NCBI RefSeq assembly: GCF_027789125.1
Contig: NZ_JAQFVF010000027.1
Coordinates: 124,001-188,000 of the forward strand
Length of the DNA stretch: 64,000 nucleotides
Direction of reading: 5' to 3'
Source: Paenibacillus aestuarii
Lineage (GTDB): Bacteria; Bacillota; Bacilli; Paenibacillales; NBRC-103111
Below, piece after piece: positions 26,542 through 36,055 of this stretch; positions within the stretch are counted from its first letter, which is position 1, and each line of letters opens with the position of its first letter. The translations under genes and the position numbers were made by a program. Below the pieces are notes generated by a model. The model made no database searches, was not told where the DNA came from, and saw only the letters and a list, made by a program, of their open reading frames with translations.

Positions 26542-28125
26542 TTATATCACGCTGAGGGCATGCGCTGGTATTTGAAATCGGATCACAAAGGTTGTCCCCT
26601 GATGATCCGATTTGACATCGATCGTGGCGTGATGCCGCGCCGCGATGCTGTAACAAATCGCCAAGCCCAGGCCCGTGCCATGGTCTTTGGTGGTAAAGAA
26701 GGGCCGCCCGAGCTTCTCCAAGTGCTCCTCCGGAATGCCGGCGCCTTCATCGGAAATCGTGAGCAGGACTTGCTCACTGTCCAGATGTGTGGCAACGGTC
26801 AAATTGCCCCCGGTTTGCATGGACTCCAGACCATTCATGCACATATTCAAAATCAGCTGGCGAATCTCTTTGTCGTCCAGGCTTAATTCCGGGCAGTCCA
26901 CCAGGAGAAATTGTACATGCTTCCCAGACATGACCGCTTCGGCCTGTATCAGCGGCTGGAGCGATTCGATAATGCGATTCAGGTGTTCGGACTGCTGATG
27001 GGTTCGTTTATTTTTGGCTAGTGATAAATATTCTGTAATAATGTCGTTGGCCCGGTCCAGCTCCTCCAGCATGATCTGAATGTATTCGCTTTCCAATCGG
27101 CGCTTGCCGTCGCGAAACAGCTGCAGGAACCCGCGGATCGTAGTCATCGGATTGCGAATTTCATGGGCGATCCCGGCGGCCATTTCGCCAACTAGATTTA
27201 ATTGTGCCAGGCGGGCCATTTCCGATTCATAGCGTAAATTCTCGGTAATGTCGACGGCCACTAGCAGCAGACACTTCTCATCTTCGATATCTATAATCTC
27301 CGTCGATAACAGCGCGGTGCGGAATTCGCCGGATTTCATTTCGAATTTGACTTTGACATTATGCACAATCAGCTGGTCGCCCATGGGCTCGCTAGGTTCC
27401 ATGCGGATCGAGTTACAGGTGCCGATCACTTCCTCCCCGTATCCCGTGCATTGCTTCCAGCTTTCGTTGATTTCGAGGTAGCTGAGATCCGACAAGCGGC
27501 GGATCGCCATCGGGCAAGGTGAAGAGACGAACAGCTTCTTGAAATGCTCCTGAGACTTCATCAGCTTCTCATGTGCATCGACCAGCTCCGAGGTGCGTTC
27601 TTCCACCCATTGCTCGAGCAGCAGGTTCTGCTCCTTAAGCTGAGCTTCAGCTCGCTCCAGCCGGCAGTTCGTTTCTTCCAGTTCAAGGGTACGTAATTGC
27701 AGCAGTTCTCGCTGGTTTCGGATTTCCTGATGATACCGATGCAGCTTGACGAAGGCGTCCACCTTCATCCGCAATAAGTCGGGATGCACAGGTTTGAACA
27801 AGTAATCGATCGAGCCGACATGGTAGCCTTTCAAAACGTGCTCAATCGATGTGCTGATTGCAGTCAGGAAAATGATCGGAATATCTTGGCAAGACTTGCG
27901 TTGTTTAATTAGTTCAACAGTTTCGTATCCGTTGATACCGGGCATTTGAACATCCATTAAAATGACAGCAATGGGATCGGGCGACTCTTTGAGCAAATAT
28001 TTTAGGACTTCCTCGCCAGATTGCAGCGAAACAATCTCGTATTGAGGTGACGCCAAAATACTATTCAACGCCAGTAAGTTTTCATAGCGGTCGTCTACAG
28101 CCAAGATCTTGACTTGTTGTTCCAT
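26542..28125 (-). CDS. REC-PAS-histidine kinase hybrid (soluble)
   Basis: A 527-aa cytoplasmic signalling protein with no membrane span. Order: response-regulator receiver (about 1-120, phospho-acceptor Asp58 in VILMDVQMPG, Lys in LFKPVHP), coiled coil (about 130-190), PAS (about 195-300), HisKA with His321 (AAGIAHEIRNPMTTIRGFLQ) and HATPase with G boxes DEGAGIPEEH and GTGLGLAIC. The receiver in front means the kinase is probably itself controlled by phosphorylation. Of two in-frame ATGs I choose 28125, since AAAGGA sits 6 nt before it and touches the upstream one (28131). It is divergent from the EAL-GGDEF gene. No partner regulator is adjacent. Confidence 0.88.
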   Translation of the reverse strand: MEQQVKILAVDDRYENLLALNSILASPQYEIVSLQSGEEVLKYLLKESPDPIAVILMDVQMPGINGYETVELIKQRKSCQDIPIIFLTAISTSIEHVLKGYHVGSIDYLFKPVHPDLLRMKVDAFVKLHRYHQEIRNQRELLQLRTLELEETNCRLERAEAQLKEQNLLLEQWVEERTSELVDAHEKLMKSQEHFKKLFVSSPCPMAIRRLSDLSYLEINESWKQCTGYGEEVIGTCNSIRMEPSEPMGDQLIVHNVKVKFEMKSGEFRTALLSTEIIDIEDEKCLLLVAVDITENLRYESEMARLAQLNLVGEMAAGIAHEIRNPMTTIRGFLQLFRDGKRRLESEYIQIMLEELDRANDIITEYLSLAKNKRTHQQSEHLNRIIESLQPLIQAEAVMSGKHVQFLLVDCPELSLDDKEIRQLILNMCMNGLESMQTGGNLTVATHLDSEQVLLTISDEGAGIPEEHLEKLGRPFFTTKDHGTGLGLAICYSIAARHHATIDVKSDHQGTTFVIRFQIPAHALSVI

Positions 28126-28220
28126 CTCCATTCCTTTCTGTGCTTGTCCCCAGCACTAGGCAAATCCCTTGTTTTCTTTTTCGGGAGAAAATAGCAATTC
28201 CCTCTTTTTCATAACGATTC

Positions 28221-28274
28221 TTTACACTCATTTTACATATAGTTAATAGAGGCTATATGAACGAATGGTACAAT
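28221..28274 (+). promoter_or_regulatory. PhoP-box-like promoter before the EAL-GGDEF gene
   Basis: TTTACA (28221), TTTACA (28232), TTAATA (28243) and TATATG (28254, poor) at exact 11-bp steps, then 9 bp and a -10 box TACAAT (28269-28274). This is the same geometry as the pstS and pstC promoters. No standard -35 box is present, as expected for an activator-dependent promoter. Predicted transcript start is about 20 nt before the ATG. Confidence 0.7.
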
Positions 28275-28300
28275 AGTACTATCAGTACAGTCAGTGAGGG

Positions 28301-30055
28301 ATGATTGCAATTAACTTTCAACCAGAAATAACGGATGCATTGGAGCAATTTTCACAAATCATCAAAGACCAGTCGATTTATTCGGTCTATCAACCTATCA
28401 TTTCCTTGCAGGATGGCCAAGTGTTCGGTTATGAAGCATTAACGCGCGGACCCAAAGGGAGCCCCTTTCATTCGCCGCTTGTCATGTTTCAATTTGCTGA
28501 ACAGCAGGGTCAGCTGTATGCATTGGAGAAGCTCGCCCGTGAGAAGGCAGTCCAAGGCGCTAATCTTGACAATAAACAGCAGCTGCTTTTTATCAATATA
28601 TCGTCACATGTGCTCTACGATCCGCAATTCATTCCGGGCAGAACGCAGGAGATCCTGCACAGGCACGGGCTGCGTCCTGAGAATGTCGTCTTCGAAATTA
28701 CGGAACGGAGCTCGATTGAAGATTTTTCATTGGCCAAAAAAATATTGGAGCACTACCGAAAGCAAGGTTATCGGATAGCGATTGACGATGCCGGGGCAGG
28801 TTATTCTTCGCTTCAAGCTATTGCCGAGCTGCAGCCGGATTTTATTAAAATCGATCGTTCACTGATCGAGAACATACATATCAATAAAGTCAAAGAATAT
28901 ATTTTGGAGACATTCGTCACTTTTGCGAAAAAGATGAACATCTCCCTGATCGCAGAAGGCATTGAGCATGCCGACGAACTAATCAAACTGACGCGCCTTG
29001 GTGTTCACTACGCCCAAGGCTATTTGTTGGGCAGGCCCTCTGAGGGTCCGTCTACCGTAGATGAGAATCTGCGTATGCTCATATGGCAGCATCGGAAGAT
29101 CGAGGGCGGCCATACATGGACCATCGGAGATTTGGCGACGCCAGTTCAGATATTTGACGTGAAGGCGTTTGTCTCGGAAGTTGCCGATTACTTCAAAAAA
29201 AATCAGGAGTCCTCGGGCGTCGTCATCGTGAATGATGATGTGCCTGTCGGCTTAATGATGCGGGACCGGTTGTTCCAGCAATTGGCGGGTCAATACGCCT
29301 TCTCGCTGTTCTGGAATCGGACGATCGACGGCATTATGGACAATGCGCCGTTGATTGTGGACGAATACATGGCGATCGAGCAAGTATCGCAGATGGCGAC
29401 CTCGCGGTCCATTCATCGGCTTTATGATCTTGTCATCATTACGAGCAAGGGGAAAATGATTGGATCCGCGTCCATCCGAACGATATTGGAAAGCATTACG
29501 AATGTGAGAATGGAGTTTGCCCGCGTAGCCAATCCGTTAACGGGATTGCCGGGCAATTTGCAAATCAACAGGGAGATCAATAAGCGGATTCTGGAAAACA
29601 GTCCGTTTCACGTCGTTTATGCCGATTTGGACTACTTCAAATGGTTCAATGACCGGTTCGGTTTTCAGCGGGGGGATCAGCTCATTCAGTATACGGCGGA
29701 TATTATGCAGCAGGCGATTACGGTGTGCGGCACTCCGCGCGATTTCGTCGGGCATGTAGGCGGTGATGATTTCATCGCGGTCTCATCGACCCAAGTGCCA
29801 GAGATGCTGTGCCAGGAAATGATCCGGCGGTTTGATCAGGGCGTACAGATGTTCTATGAAGGGGAAGAGTGGGATTACGTCAGGGACCGGACAGGCAATC
29901 CCGTGCAAAGCGCAGGCGTTTCGCTCTCGCTCTCGCTAGTCGTCTGCAGCTGCGAAACCCTGATTTCACTGGAACAAATTTCGCAGACAGCAGCGCTATT
30001 GAAAAAAAAGGCTAAGGCCCAACAAGGCAGTGTTTACCATATTAAAGGTGTTTGA
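28301..30055 (+). CDS. EAL-CBS-GGDEF cyclic-di-GMP protein
   Basis: A 584-aa cytoplasmic protein. EAL phosphodiesterase domain at about 25-265 with the key residues intact (YEALTR at 44-49, FEITER, AIDDAGAGYSS, FIKIDRS, IAEGIE, AQGYLLGRP). Two CBS-type motifs follow at about 275-400, then a GGDEF cyclase domain with GGDDF at 487-491 (an accepted active variant). Both catalytic sets appear competent, so the protein could make or break cyclic di-GMP, with CBS as ligand switch. The Shine-Dalgarno GTGAGGG directly abuts the ATG at 28301, an unusual spacing; a non-ATG start just downstream is possible. It is convergent with the HAD gene, 11 nt apart. Confidence 0.9.
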   Translation: MIAINFQPEITDALEQFSQIIKDQSIYSVYQPIISLQDGQVFGYEALTRGPKGSPFHSPLVMFQFAEQQGQLYALEKLAREKAVQGANLDNKQQLLFINISSHVLYDPQFIPGRTQEILHRHGLRPENVVFEITERSSIEDFSLAKKILEHYRKQGYRIAIDDAGAGYSSLQAIAELQPDFIKIDRSLIENIHINKVKEYILETFVTFAKKMNISLIAEGIEHADELIKLTRLGVHYAQGYLLGRPSEGPSTVDENLRMLIWQHRKIEGGHTWTIGDLATPVQIFDVKAFVSEVADYFKKNQESSGVVIVNDDVPVGLMMRDRLFQQLAGQYAFSLFWNRTIDGIMDNAPLIVDEYMAIEQVSQMATSRSIHRLYDLVIITSKGKMIGSASIRTILESITNVRMEFARVANPLTGLPGNLQINREINKRILENSPFHVVYADLDYFKWFNDRFGFQRGDQLIQYTADIMQQAITVCGTPRDFVGHVGGDDFIAVSSTQVPEMLCQEMIRRFDQGVQMFYEGEEWDYVRDRTGNPVQSAGVSLSLSLVVCSCETLISLEQISQTAALLKKKAKAQQGSVYHIKGV

Positions 30056-30066
30056 GAGGCAAGAGA

Positions 30067-30816
30067 TCAGAACGTATATTGAAGCTGCTTGAAAGAGCGG
30101 ATGATGATCACTTTTTGCTTGCCGATTCTTCGCTCTGATATTTTTTTGACACTTCCTGGATGAATCCAGATTGCATCCATCCCGCACGACGTCGCGCCAA
30201 CGACATCGTTGCGCCATGAATTGCCCACCATCACACTTTGGCTGCTCGTTGTACCCATCGTCTTCAAGGCTGTCTCGAAGATCGCCGGGTGCGGTTTGCG
30301 CGGCCCATCCTTCTCGGAGCTGAACAGCCGGTCCTGCTCAATCCAGGACGTGAGGCCCAGCTTCTGCAAGTTGCTCTGCAGTTTCTTGCGGTTGCCATTG
30401 CTAATAATGGCCAGCTCGTAATTCTTCGACAAAGCCTCCAGCGTGTCCTCAACGCCGGGGAAGAGCGCAACGTATTGGTCCTCTTGGGCTTCGACCTGTT
30501 CGAAGAACGAGCGGGTGAAAGCCGGATTCACGCTAACCGGATAGGGTTGAAGCGCCTTTCGCAAACAGAGGTGGCGCAGCTCATCGGGTGAAATGGGGCT
30601 CCGGATAGGCGCTTTTCGATGGCGGCTCCATTCCATTTTGTAACTCTGCAGCGCATTCTGGGCGGACCAGGAGTCATCGCTGTTATCCCATCGCGCGGTG
30701 TAATCGTTCATGACCTCCAAAAAAGCGGAATCAAAGCATTGCCGGCGATCCAGAATCGTATTATTCATATCGAAAAAGATGACCTTTTTGCGCATTGGTG
30801 AAAAAAAAGGGCTCAT
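30067..30816 (-). CDS. HAD-superfamily protein with altered catalytic motifs
   Basis: A 249-aa HAD-like hydrolase. Motif I reads FFDMNNT: nucleophile Asp16 is kept but the usual second Asp is Asn18. Motif II is IISNGN, motif III has Lys in GPRKPHP, and motif IV reads VGNSWRNDVVGA, with Asn199 for the usual first Asp and Asp204 kept. The second Asp of motif I is the general acid/base of phosphatases, so ordinary phosphatase activity may be weak or the chemistry different. The ATG at 30816 has AGAAGGAGGA 6 nt before; a longer frame to 30849 lacks a site. Convergent with the cyclic-di-GMP gene. Confidence 0.85.
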   Translation of the reverse strand: MSPFFSPMRKKVIFFDMNNTILDRRQCFDSAFLEVMNDYTARWDNSDDSWSAQNALQSYKMEWSRHRKAPIRSPISPDELRHLCLRKALQPYPVSVNPAFTRSFFEQVEAQEDQYVALFPGVEDTLEALSKNYELAIISNGNRKKLQSNLQKLGLTSWIEQDRLFSSEKDGPRKPHPAIFETALKTMGTTSSQSVMVGNSWRNDVVGATSCGMDAIWIHPGSVKKISERRIGKQKVIIIRSFKQLQYTF

Positions 30817-30938
30817 GGGTGATCCTCCTTCTGAAGACCGCTTTACCACTCCCTACATATTTATGTCAGCGTTCGTTTTTTTATTTTTATTTCGTATGCT
30901 ATGATGAAGAGAGTATGTGAAAATCGGGGTGCGCCATT

Positions 30939-33590
30939 ATGGATAAATTGATTATTATTGACGGAAATTCCATCGCCAATCGGGCGTTTTATGCTTTGCC
31001 GTTGCTCAGCAACTCGAGTGGACTGCATACGAATGCGGTATTCGGTTTTACGACCATGCTGCTTAAATTAATAGAAGAAGAAAAACCGACGCATTTTTTG
31101 GTCGCGTTTGACGCTGGCAAAGTTACGTTTAGGCATAAAGAATATACAGAATATAAAGGTGGAAGGGCGAAGACGCCGCCTGAACTGTCCGAGCAGTTTC
31201 CGCTGATTAAGGAGCTCTTGAAAGCGTTCCAAATTCCGCAGTTCGAGCTCAGCGGATACGAGGCTGACGATATTATCGGTACGCTGACCCGCATCGCCGA
31301 TGAGAAAGGCGAGAACGTGCTGCTCGTTTCCGGGGATAAGGACATGCTGCAGCTTGCATCCGATCATGTAACGGTAGCGATCACACGCAAAGGGATTTCG
31401 GAAGTCGAACGATATAACCCTGCTGAAATTCAGGAGAAATATGGATTATCACCAAAGCAGATTATTGACCTTAAAGGTCTAATGGGCGATACATCGGACA
31501 ATATTCCCGGCATTCCCGGCGTCGGCGAGAAGACGGCGCTCAAGCTGCTGCACGAATACGGCACAGTGGAGAATGTATTGGACAACGCGGCCAACCTGAA
31601 AGGCAAAATGAAGGAAAAGGTCGAGGAGCATGCGCAGTCTGCGCGCATGAGCAAAGAGCTGGCGACGATTTTCCGGGAAGTGCCGATGGAAACCGAATGG
31701 TCGTCTTTCGGCTATGGCGGTTATGATGGACAAGCTTTGGCCAGCATGTTCCGCAAGCTGGAATTCAAGTCCTTGCTGGAGAAGATGGACTTGGGGGCGT
31801 CAGTCGAGCCCAGCGAGCCCGTCCAGCCGTTGGATGTACAGATCGTCACGGAAGACGGCATAGATGCTTTGCTGGAAACGTTAGGCGACAGCGTGCCGAT
31901 GCATGTGGAAATCGTCGGCGAGAATCCGCACCACTCTGAGATCGTCGGGCTGTCGTTTTACAACGAAGAGCACGCCAAGAGCCTATACGTGCCTTTTGCG
32001 CTGCTGCAGAGCGACGCGGGCGCGCCTCTGCGCGCTTGGCTAGAGGACGCTGCGAAGAAGAAGCAGCTGCTGGATCAGCACCGCGCTGAGCTGGCGCTGG
32101 CCTGGCAGGGAGTCCGCCTCCGCGGGGTGGACTTCGATGTGCAGCTGGCCGCTTATCTATTGGATCCGACGGACTCGGATCTTACGCTCAGCGGCCTCGC
32201 AGGCAAATACGGCCTGCCGGGCATCAAGGCCGATGAAGAGGTTTTCGGCAAGGGCGCGAAGTTCCGCTTGCCGGATGAAGCTGCGCTTAGCGAGCATCTG
32301 TGCCGCAAAGCGTACACGATCGCGCGCGCCGTGCCGGTGCTGCGCGTCGAGCTGGAGAAGGGCGAGATGCATCGCCTCTTCTATGAGCTGGAGCTGCCGC
32401 TGGCGGGCGTGCTGGCGGAGATGGAGCTGCGCGGCATCAAGATGGATGCCGCGGATCTCAAGGTGTTCGGCGAGGAGCTGGCCAAGCAGTTGGATGCGAT
32501 TATGGTGCGAATCTATGAGCTCGCCGGCATGGAATTCAACATTAACTCGCCGAAGCAGCTCGGGGAGGTCCTGTTCGAGAAGCTGGGACTCCCGGCTTGG
32601 AAAAAAACGAAAACCGGCTACTCGACCGACGCCGAGGTGCTGGAGAAACTGGCCCCATATAACGAGGTGGTCGGCCAGATCTTGAACTACCGTCAGCTGG
32701 CGAAGCTGCAATCGACGTATGTGGAGGGGCTGCTCAAAGAGGTGCGGCCGGAGACTGGTAAGGTGCATACCTATTACCGTCAGACCATCGCCGCCACAGG
32801 CCGCCTCAGCAGCCAATATCCGAACCTCCAGAATATTCCAATTCGTCTGGAGGAGGGCCGCAAGATCCGCAAAGTGTTCGTTCCCTCCGAGCCCGGATGG
32901 TACATTCTCGCAGCGGATTACTCGCAAATCGAGCTGCGCGTGCTCGCGCACATCTCGCAGGATGAGAAGCTGAAGGAGGCATTCCTTCAGAATATGGACA
33001 TCCACACGAAGACGGCGATGGACGTCTTCGGCGTTCCCGAGAGCCAGGTCGATTCCAATATGCGCCGCCAGGCGAAAGCGGTCAATTTCGGCATCGTGTA
33101 CGGAATCAGCGAGTATGGTTTGTCGCAGAACTTGGACATTACCCGGAAGGAAGCGGGCGCTTTTATTGAGCAGTATTTTGCCGTGTTCCAAGGGGTTCGT
33201 AAATATATGGACGACATTGTCAAGGATGCCCGCAGAGACGGCTATGTGACGACGATGCTGCAGCGGCGCCGGTATTTGCCGGAAATTACGGCATCGAACT
33301 TCAACCTGCGCTCCTTCGCTGAGCGCACAGCGATGAACACGCCGATCCAGGGTACCGCAGCGGACATTATTAAGCTAGCCATGGTACAGATGGCTGAGCG
33401 CCTCAAGAGCGAGAACCTGAGAAGCCGTATGCTGCTCCAGGTGCATGACGAACTTGTGTTCGAGGTGCCGCAGGAGGAGCTGGAGACGATGAAGACACTC
33501 GTCCCGGAGGTGATGGCTTCGGCCTTGAAGCTGGACGTGCCGCTGCGGGCTGATGTCGATTACGGCTTGACTTGGTACGATGCGAAGTAA
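30939..33590 (+). CDS. polA: DNA polymerase I
   Basis: An 883-aa repair and Okazaki-fragment-processing polymerase. The N-terminal 5' nuclease (about 1-290: LIIDGNSIANRAFYALP, GYEADDIIGTL, SGDKDMLQL, GLMGDTSDNIPGIPGVGEKTA) is intact. The middle 3'-5' exonuclease-like region (about 305-470) lacks the DxE metal motif, as in other bacilli. The polymerase domain has motif A ADYSQIELRVLAHIS, the O-helix RRQAKAVNFGIVYG and motif C LLQVHDELVFEVP. It heads a conserved repair/replication neighbourhood (mutM, ytaF, coaE). Confidence 0.97.
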   Translation: MDKLIIIDGNSIANRAFYALPLLSNSSGLHTNAVFGFTTMLLKLIEEEKPTHFLVAFDAGKVTFRHKEYTEYKGGRAKTPPELSEQFPLIKELLKAFQIPQFELSGYEADDIIGTLTRIADEKGENVLLVSGDKDMLQLASDHVTVAITRKGISEVERYNPAEIQEKYGLSPKQIIDLKGLMGDTSDNIPGIPGVGEKTALKLLHEYGTVENVLDNAANLKGKMKEKVEEHAQSARMSKELATIFREVPMETEWSSFGYGGYDGQALASMFRKLEFKSLLEKMDLGASVEPSEPVQPLDVQIVTEDGIDALLETLGDSVPMHVEIVGENPHHSEIVGLSFYNEEHAKSLYVPFALLQSDAGAPLRAWLEDAAKKKQLLDQHRAELALAWQGVRLRGVDFDVQLAAYLLDPTDSDLTLSGLAGKYGLPGIKADEEVFGKGAKFRLPDEAALSEHLCRKAYTIARAVPVLRVELEKGEMHRLFYELELPLAGVLAEMELRGIKMDAADLKVFGEELAKQLDAIMVRIYELAGMEFNINSPKQLGEVLFEKLGLPAWKKTKTGYSTDAEVLEKLAPYNEVVGQILNYRQLAKLQSTYVEGLLKEVRPETGKVHTYYRQTIAATGRLSSQYPNLQNIPIRLEEGRKIRKVFVPSEPGWYILAADYSQIELRVLAHISQDEKLKEAFLQNMDIHTKTAMDVFGVPESQVDSNMRRQAKAVNFGIVYGISEYGLSQNLDITRKEAGAFIEQYFAVFQGVRKYMDDIVKDARRDGYVTTMLQRRRYLPEITASNFNLRSFAERTAMNTPIQGTAADIIKLAMVQMAERLKSENLRSRMLLQVHDELVFEVPQEELETMKTLVPEVMASALKLDVPLRADVDYGLTWYDAK

Positions 33591-33770
33591 AGCAGGGGAC
33601 CCCCTGCAAGTGATCTGTTTAACTGTAAAACAGGCATGATTTTTGCGTGTAAAGTGATCACGGGGCTTTCAATAAAATGATCTGCCTTTTTTGCAGGATC
33701 GGCCATCATCCGGAGATTGAACCGGCGAGGCATTCTCGCCGTCTATATTTTATTTTGTGAGGTGATTCGG

Positions 33771-34631
33771 GTGCCAGAACTACCTGAAGTCGAGACCGTC
33801 AAACGCACCTTGAATGCGCTGGTCACTGGAAAAACAATTGAACGGGTGCAGGTGCTGCTGCCCCGCATTATACAGAAGCCCGATGATATACATCTATTCG
33901 AAGCCCTGCTGCAAGGCCAAACGATTCAAACCATTGAACGCAGGGGTAAATTCCTGCGTTTTGTGCTGGATGACTACGTGATGGTCTCGCACTTGCGCAT
34001 GGAAGGGCGATACGGAGTGTACCAAGGGGACGATCCGCTGGAGCTGCATTCGCATGTATTGTTCCGGTTTACCGATGGCACGGAGCTGAGGTACAAGGAT
34101 GTCCGCCAGTTCGGAACGATGCATCTGTTCCCGAAGGGCGAGGAGTTGACTCAGCCTCCGCTGAGCAAGCTGGGGATCGAGCCGCTGGACGAAGCTTTTA
34201 CGCTGGAAGCGTTCAAAAGCCTCATCGCCAAGCGTTCCACGAAGATCAAGCCGCTCCTGCTGAACCAGGCATATATCGTAGGTATCGGGAATATTTATGT
34301 AGACGAGTCGTTGTTCCTCGCCGGCATTCATCCCGAACGTGAAGCCTCGACGCTGAGCGGCAAGGAGCTTGCGGCACTGCATGAAGCAATTATCCGTACC
34401 CTCCGCGAATCCGTGGAGGTCGGCGGCTCGTCCGTCAAATCGTATGTTAACGGACAAGGCGAAATCGGCATGTTTCAGCATCAATTGAACATTTATGGAC
34501 GTGAGTCTCAACCCTGCAAAACATGCGGCAGCGAGATTTATAAAACGGTTGTCGGTGGCAGAGGCACGCACATTTGTCCGAGCTGTCAACCGCTGAAGCC
34601 GAAGCGAGTGCGAAAGAAATCCGAGAATTAG
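33771..34631 (+). CDS. mutM: Formamidopyrimidine-DNA glycosylase
   Basis: A 286-aa base-excision repair enzyme removing 8-oxoguanine and formamidopyrimidines. The GTG at 33771 gives the required N-terminus PELPEVETV, in which Pro2 is the Schiff-base nucleophile and Glu3 the acid; an upstream extension to 33717 would destroy the catalytic Pro2, so it is rejected. AGGTGAT lies a few nt before. The C-terminal zinc finger is complete (CKTCGSEIYKTVVGGRGTHICPSC). The polA-mutM gap of 180 nt contains a GCAGGGG/CCCCTGC palindrome without a T tract. Confidence 0.96.
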   Translation: MPELPEVETVKRTLNALVTGKTIERVQVLLPRIIQKPDDIHLFEALLQGQTIQTIERRGKFLRFVLDDYVMVSHLRMEGRYGVYQGDDPLELHSHVLFRFTDGTELRYKDVRQFGTMHLFPKGEELTQPPLSKLGIEPLDEAFTLEAFKSLIAKRSTKIKPLLLNQAYIVGIGNIYVDESLFLAGIHPEREASTLSGKELAALHEAIIRTLRESVEVGGSSVKSYVNGQGEIGMFQHQLNIYGRESQPCKTCGSEIYKTVVGGRGTHICPSCQPLKPKRVRKKSEN

Positions 34632-34715
34632 GCACATGGAGCCCACCCTCCCCATATGATAAGGGAGTACTTACGAACAAAGTTTTCTCCCTTGAAAACT
34701 TGTAGGAGGGTTTTT

Positions 34716-35435
34716 ATGCTTCCTGTAATTGCTTTGCTCATTCTCGCGTTTGCCGTTTCTTTGGACGGTTTCGGGGTCGGCGTGATGTACGGTTTGCGCA
34801 AAATACGCATTCCGCTTCTCTCCATCGGGATCATCTCGCTATGGTCCGGCATCATTATTTTTGCCTCGATGCAGATCGGTGTGTTGATGTCATCCTTTAT
34901 GAGCCCTGTCGTGGCCAAACGAATTGGCGCTTTGATTCTGATTGGCATCGGAATCTGGGCGCTCGTGCAGATGAAGCAGCAAAAGGGTCAGGAATCCCCG
35001 GCGCAGGACGCTTCATCTGAGCTCGAAACCGGCGGCGTCGTTCATGTCGCAGGGGAAGGTGTTCTGCAGACGATGGATACGCTCCAGCGGACCAAAGAAA
35101 TTCTCAGCATCGAATTGAAACGGTTCGGTCTCGTCATTCAAATCTTACGGACCCCGTCGATTGCCGACGTGGACCGATCGGGCAACATCTCCGCTTCGGA
35201 AGCGACGCTGCTGGGCTTAGCCTTATCGCTGGATGCCTTTGGCGCGGGGATCGGCGCAGCTCTGATCGGCTTCAAACCGCTGTTGACAGCCTCGGTTATC
35301 GCTTTAGCCAGCGGTACTTTCATCGCTATCGGCCTTCGGATCGGCTTCCGGTATGCTGAAATGAGCTGGATGAAGAAACTGTCGATTTTACCGGGATGTG
35401 TACTGATTTTAATGGGAATTATGAAAATGTTCTAA
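34716..35435 (+). CDS. ytaF: Sporulation membrane protein YtaF (MntP-like)
   Basis: A 239-aa membrane protein with about six spans arranged as two similar halves (SLDGFGVGVMYGLRKIRI and SLDAFGAGIGAALIGFKP), separated by a hydrophilic loop around residues 88-150 containing a DVDRSGNISASEA stretch that resembles a Ca-binding loop. The fold belongs to the MntP/CadD-like cation exporter group. In Bacillus subtilis ytaF lies between mutM and coaE, as here. TAGGAGGG stands 5 nt before the ATG at 34716; the 20-residue upstream extension has no support. Transported ion not known. Confidence 0.9.
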   Translation: MLPVIALLILAFAVSLDGFGVGVMYGLRKIRIPLLSIGIISLWSGIIIFASMQIGVLMSSFMSPVVAKRIGALILIGIGIWALVQMKQQKGQESPAQDASSELETGGVVHVAGEGVLQTMDTLQRTKEILSIELKRFGLVIQILRTPSIADVDRSGNISASEATLLGLALSLDAFGAGIGAALIGFKPLLTASVIALASGTFIAIGLRIGFRYAEMSWMKKLSILPGCVLILMGIMKMF

Positions 35436-35458
35436 ATCACGATAAGGAGCACCCTTAC

Positions 35459-36055
35459 ATGAATATCGGGTTAACAGGTGGAATTGCTTGCGGCAAGAGC
35501 ACAGTGAGCCAAATGCTGGTGAGCCGCGGCGCCCTATTAGTGGATGCGGATCAAATCGCCCGCGACGTCGTTGAACCCGGCAGCCCTGTTCTGGAAAGGG
35601 TTGCTGCTCACTTCGGACAAGCTGTTCTGCAGGCGGACGGCGCCTTAAACCGTAAAAAACTGGGTGAAATTGTGTTTAAGAATCCGGATGCCCGCAAGGA
35701 TCTGGAAAGCTTGCTCCATCCTCCGATCCGTGCGCGGATGCGTGAACAGATGGAGACGGCTGAGCGCGAACAGCCGCAGCGCTTGGTCGTGGTGGACGTC
35801 CCGTTGTTATATGAATCTGGCCTGCAATCCATGTTTCAGGAAGTGCTGGTTGTCTACGTCCCCCGGCATGTCCAGATCGAGCGATTGATGGAGCGGGACG
35901 GTATTTCGGAAAGCGCGGCGCTGGACAGGCTTAATGCCCAGATGTCCATAGAAGATAAGCGCACGCTTGCAGATTACGTCATCGATAATAGCGGAACAAA
36001 AGAACAAACAAGTCTTCTCATCGACCAATTCTGGTTAAGGAAGGGGCTTTCATGA
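35459..36055 (+). CDS. coaE: Dephospho-CoA kinase
   Basis: A 198-aa enzyme for the last step of coenzyme A synthesis, phosphorylating the ribose 3'-OH of dephospho-CoA. The P-loop GLTGGIACGKST lies at residues 4-15, followed by LVDADQIARDVVEPG and VVVDVPLLYESG. AAGGAG is 9 nt before the ATG at 35459; the long in-frame extension back to 35396 overlaps ytaF. The end overlaps the lytic transglycosylase by 4 nt (ATGA), indicating coupling. Confidence 0.95.
   Translation: MNIGLTGGIACGKSTVSQMLVSRGALLVDADQIARDVVEPGSPVLERVAAHFGQAVLQADGALNRKKLGEIVFKNPDARKDLESLLHPPIRARMREQMETAEREQPQRLVVVDVPLLYESGLQSMFQEVLVVYVPRHVQIERLMERDGISESAALDRLNAQMSIEDKRTLADYVIDNSGTKEQTSLLIDQFWLRKGLS

Noticed and set aside
32157..33191. 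Minus-strand open frame of 344 codons inside polA
   Set aside because: Antisense to conserved polymerase motifs and without its own start signals.
30939..33590. Loss of proofreading in DNA polymerase I as a novelty
   Set aside because: A degenerate 3'-5' exonuclease domain is the usual state in bacilli.
33594..33609. GCAGGGG/CCCCTGC palindrome after polA as a terminator
   Set aside because: The loop is only 2 nt and no T tract follows, so termination there is not supported.
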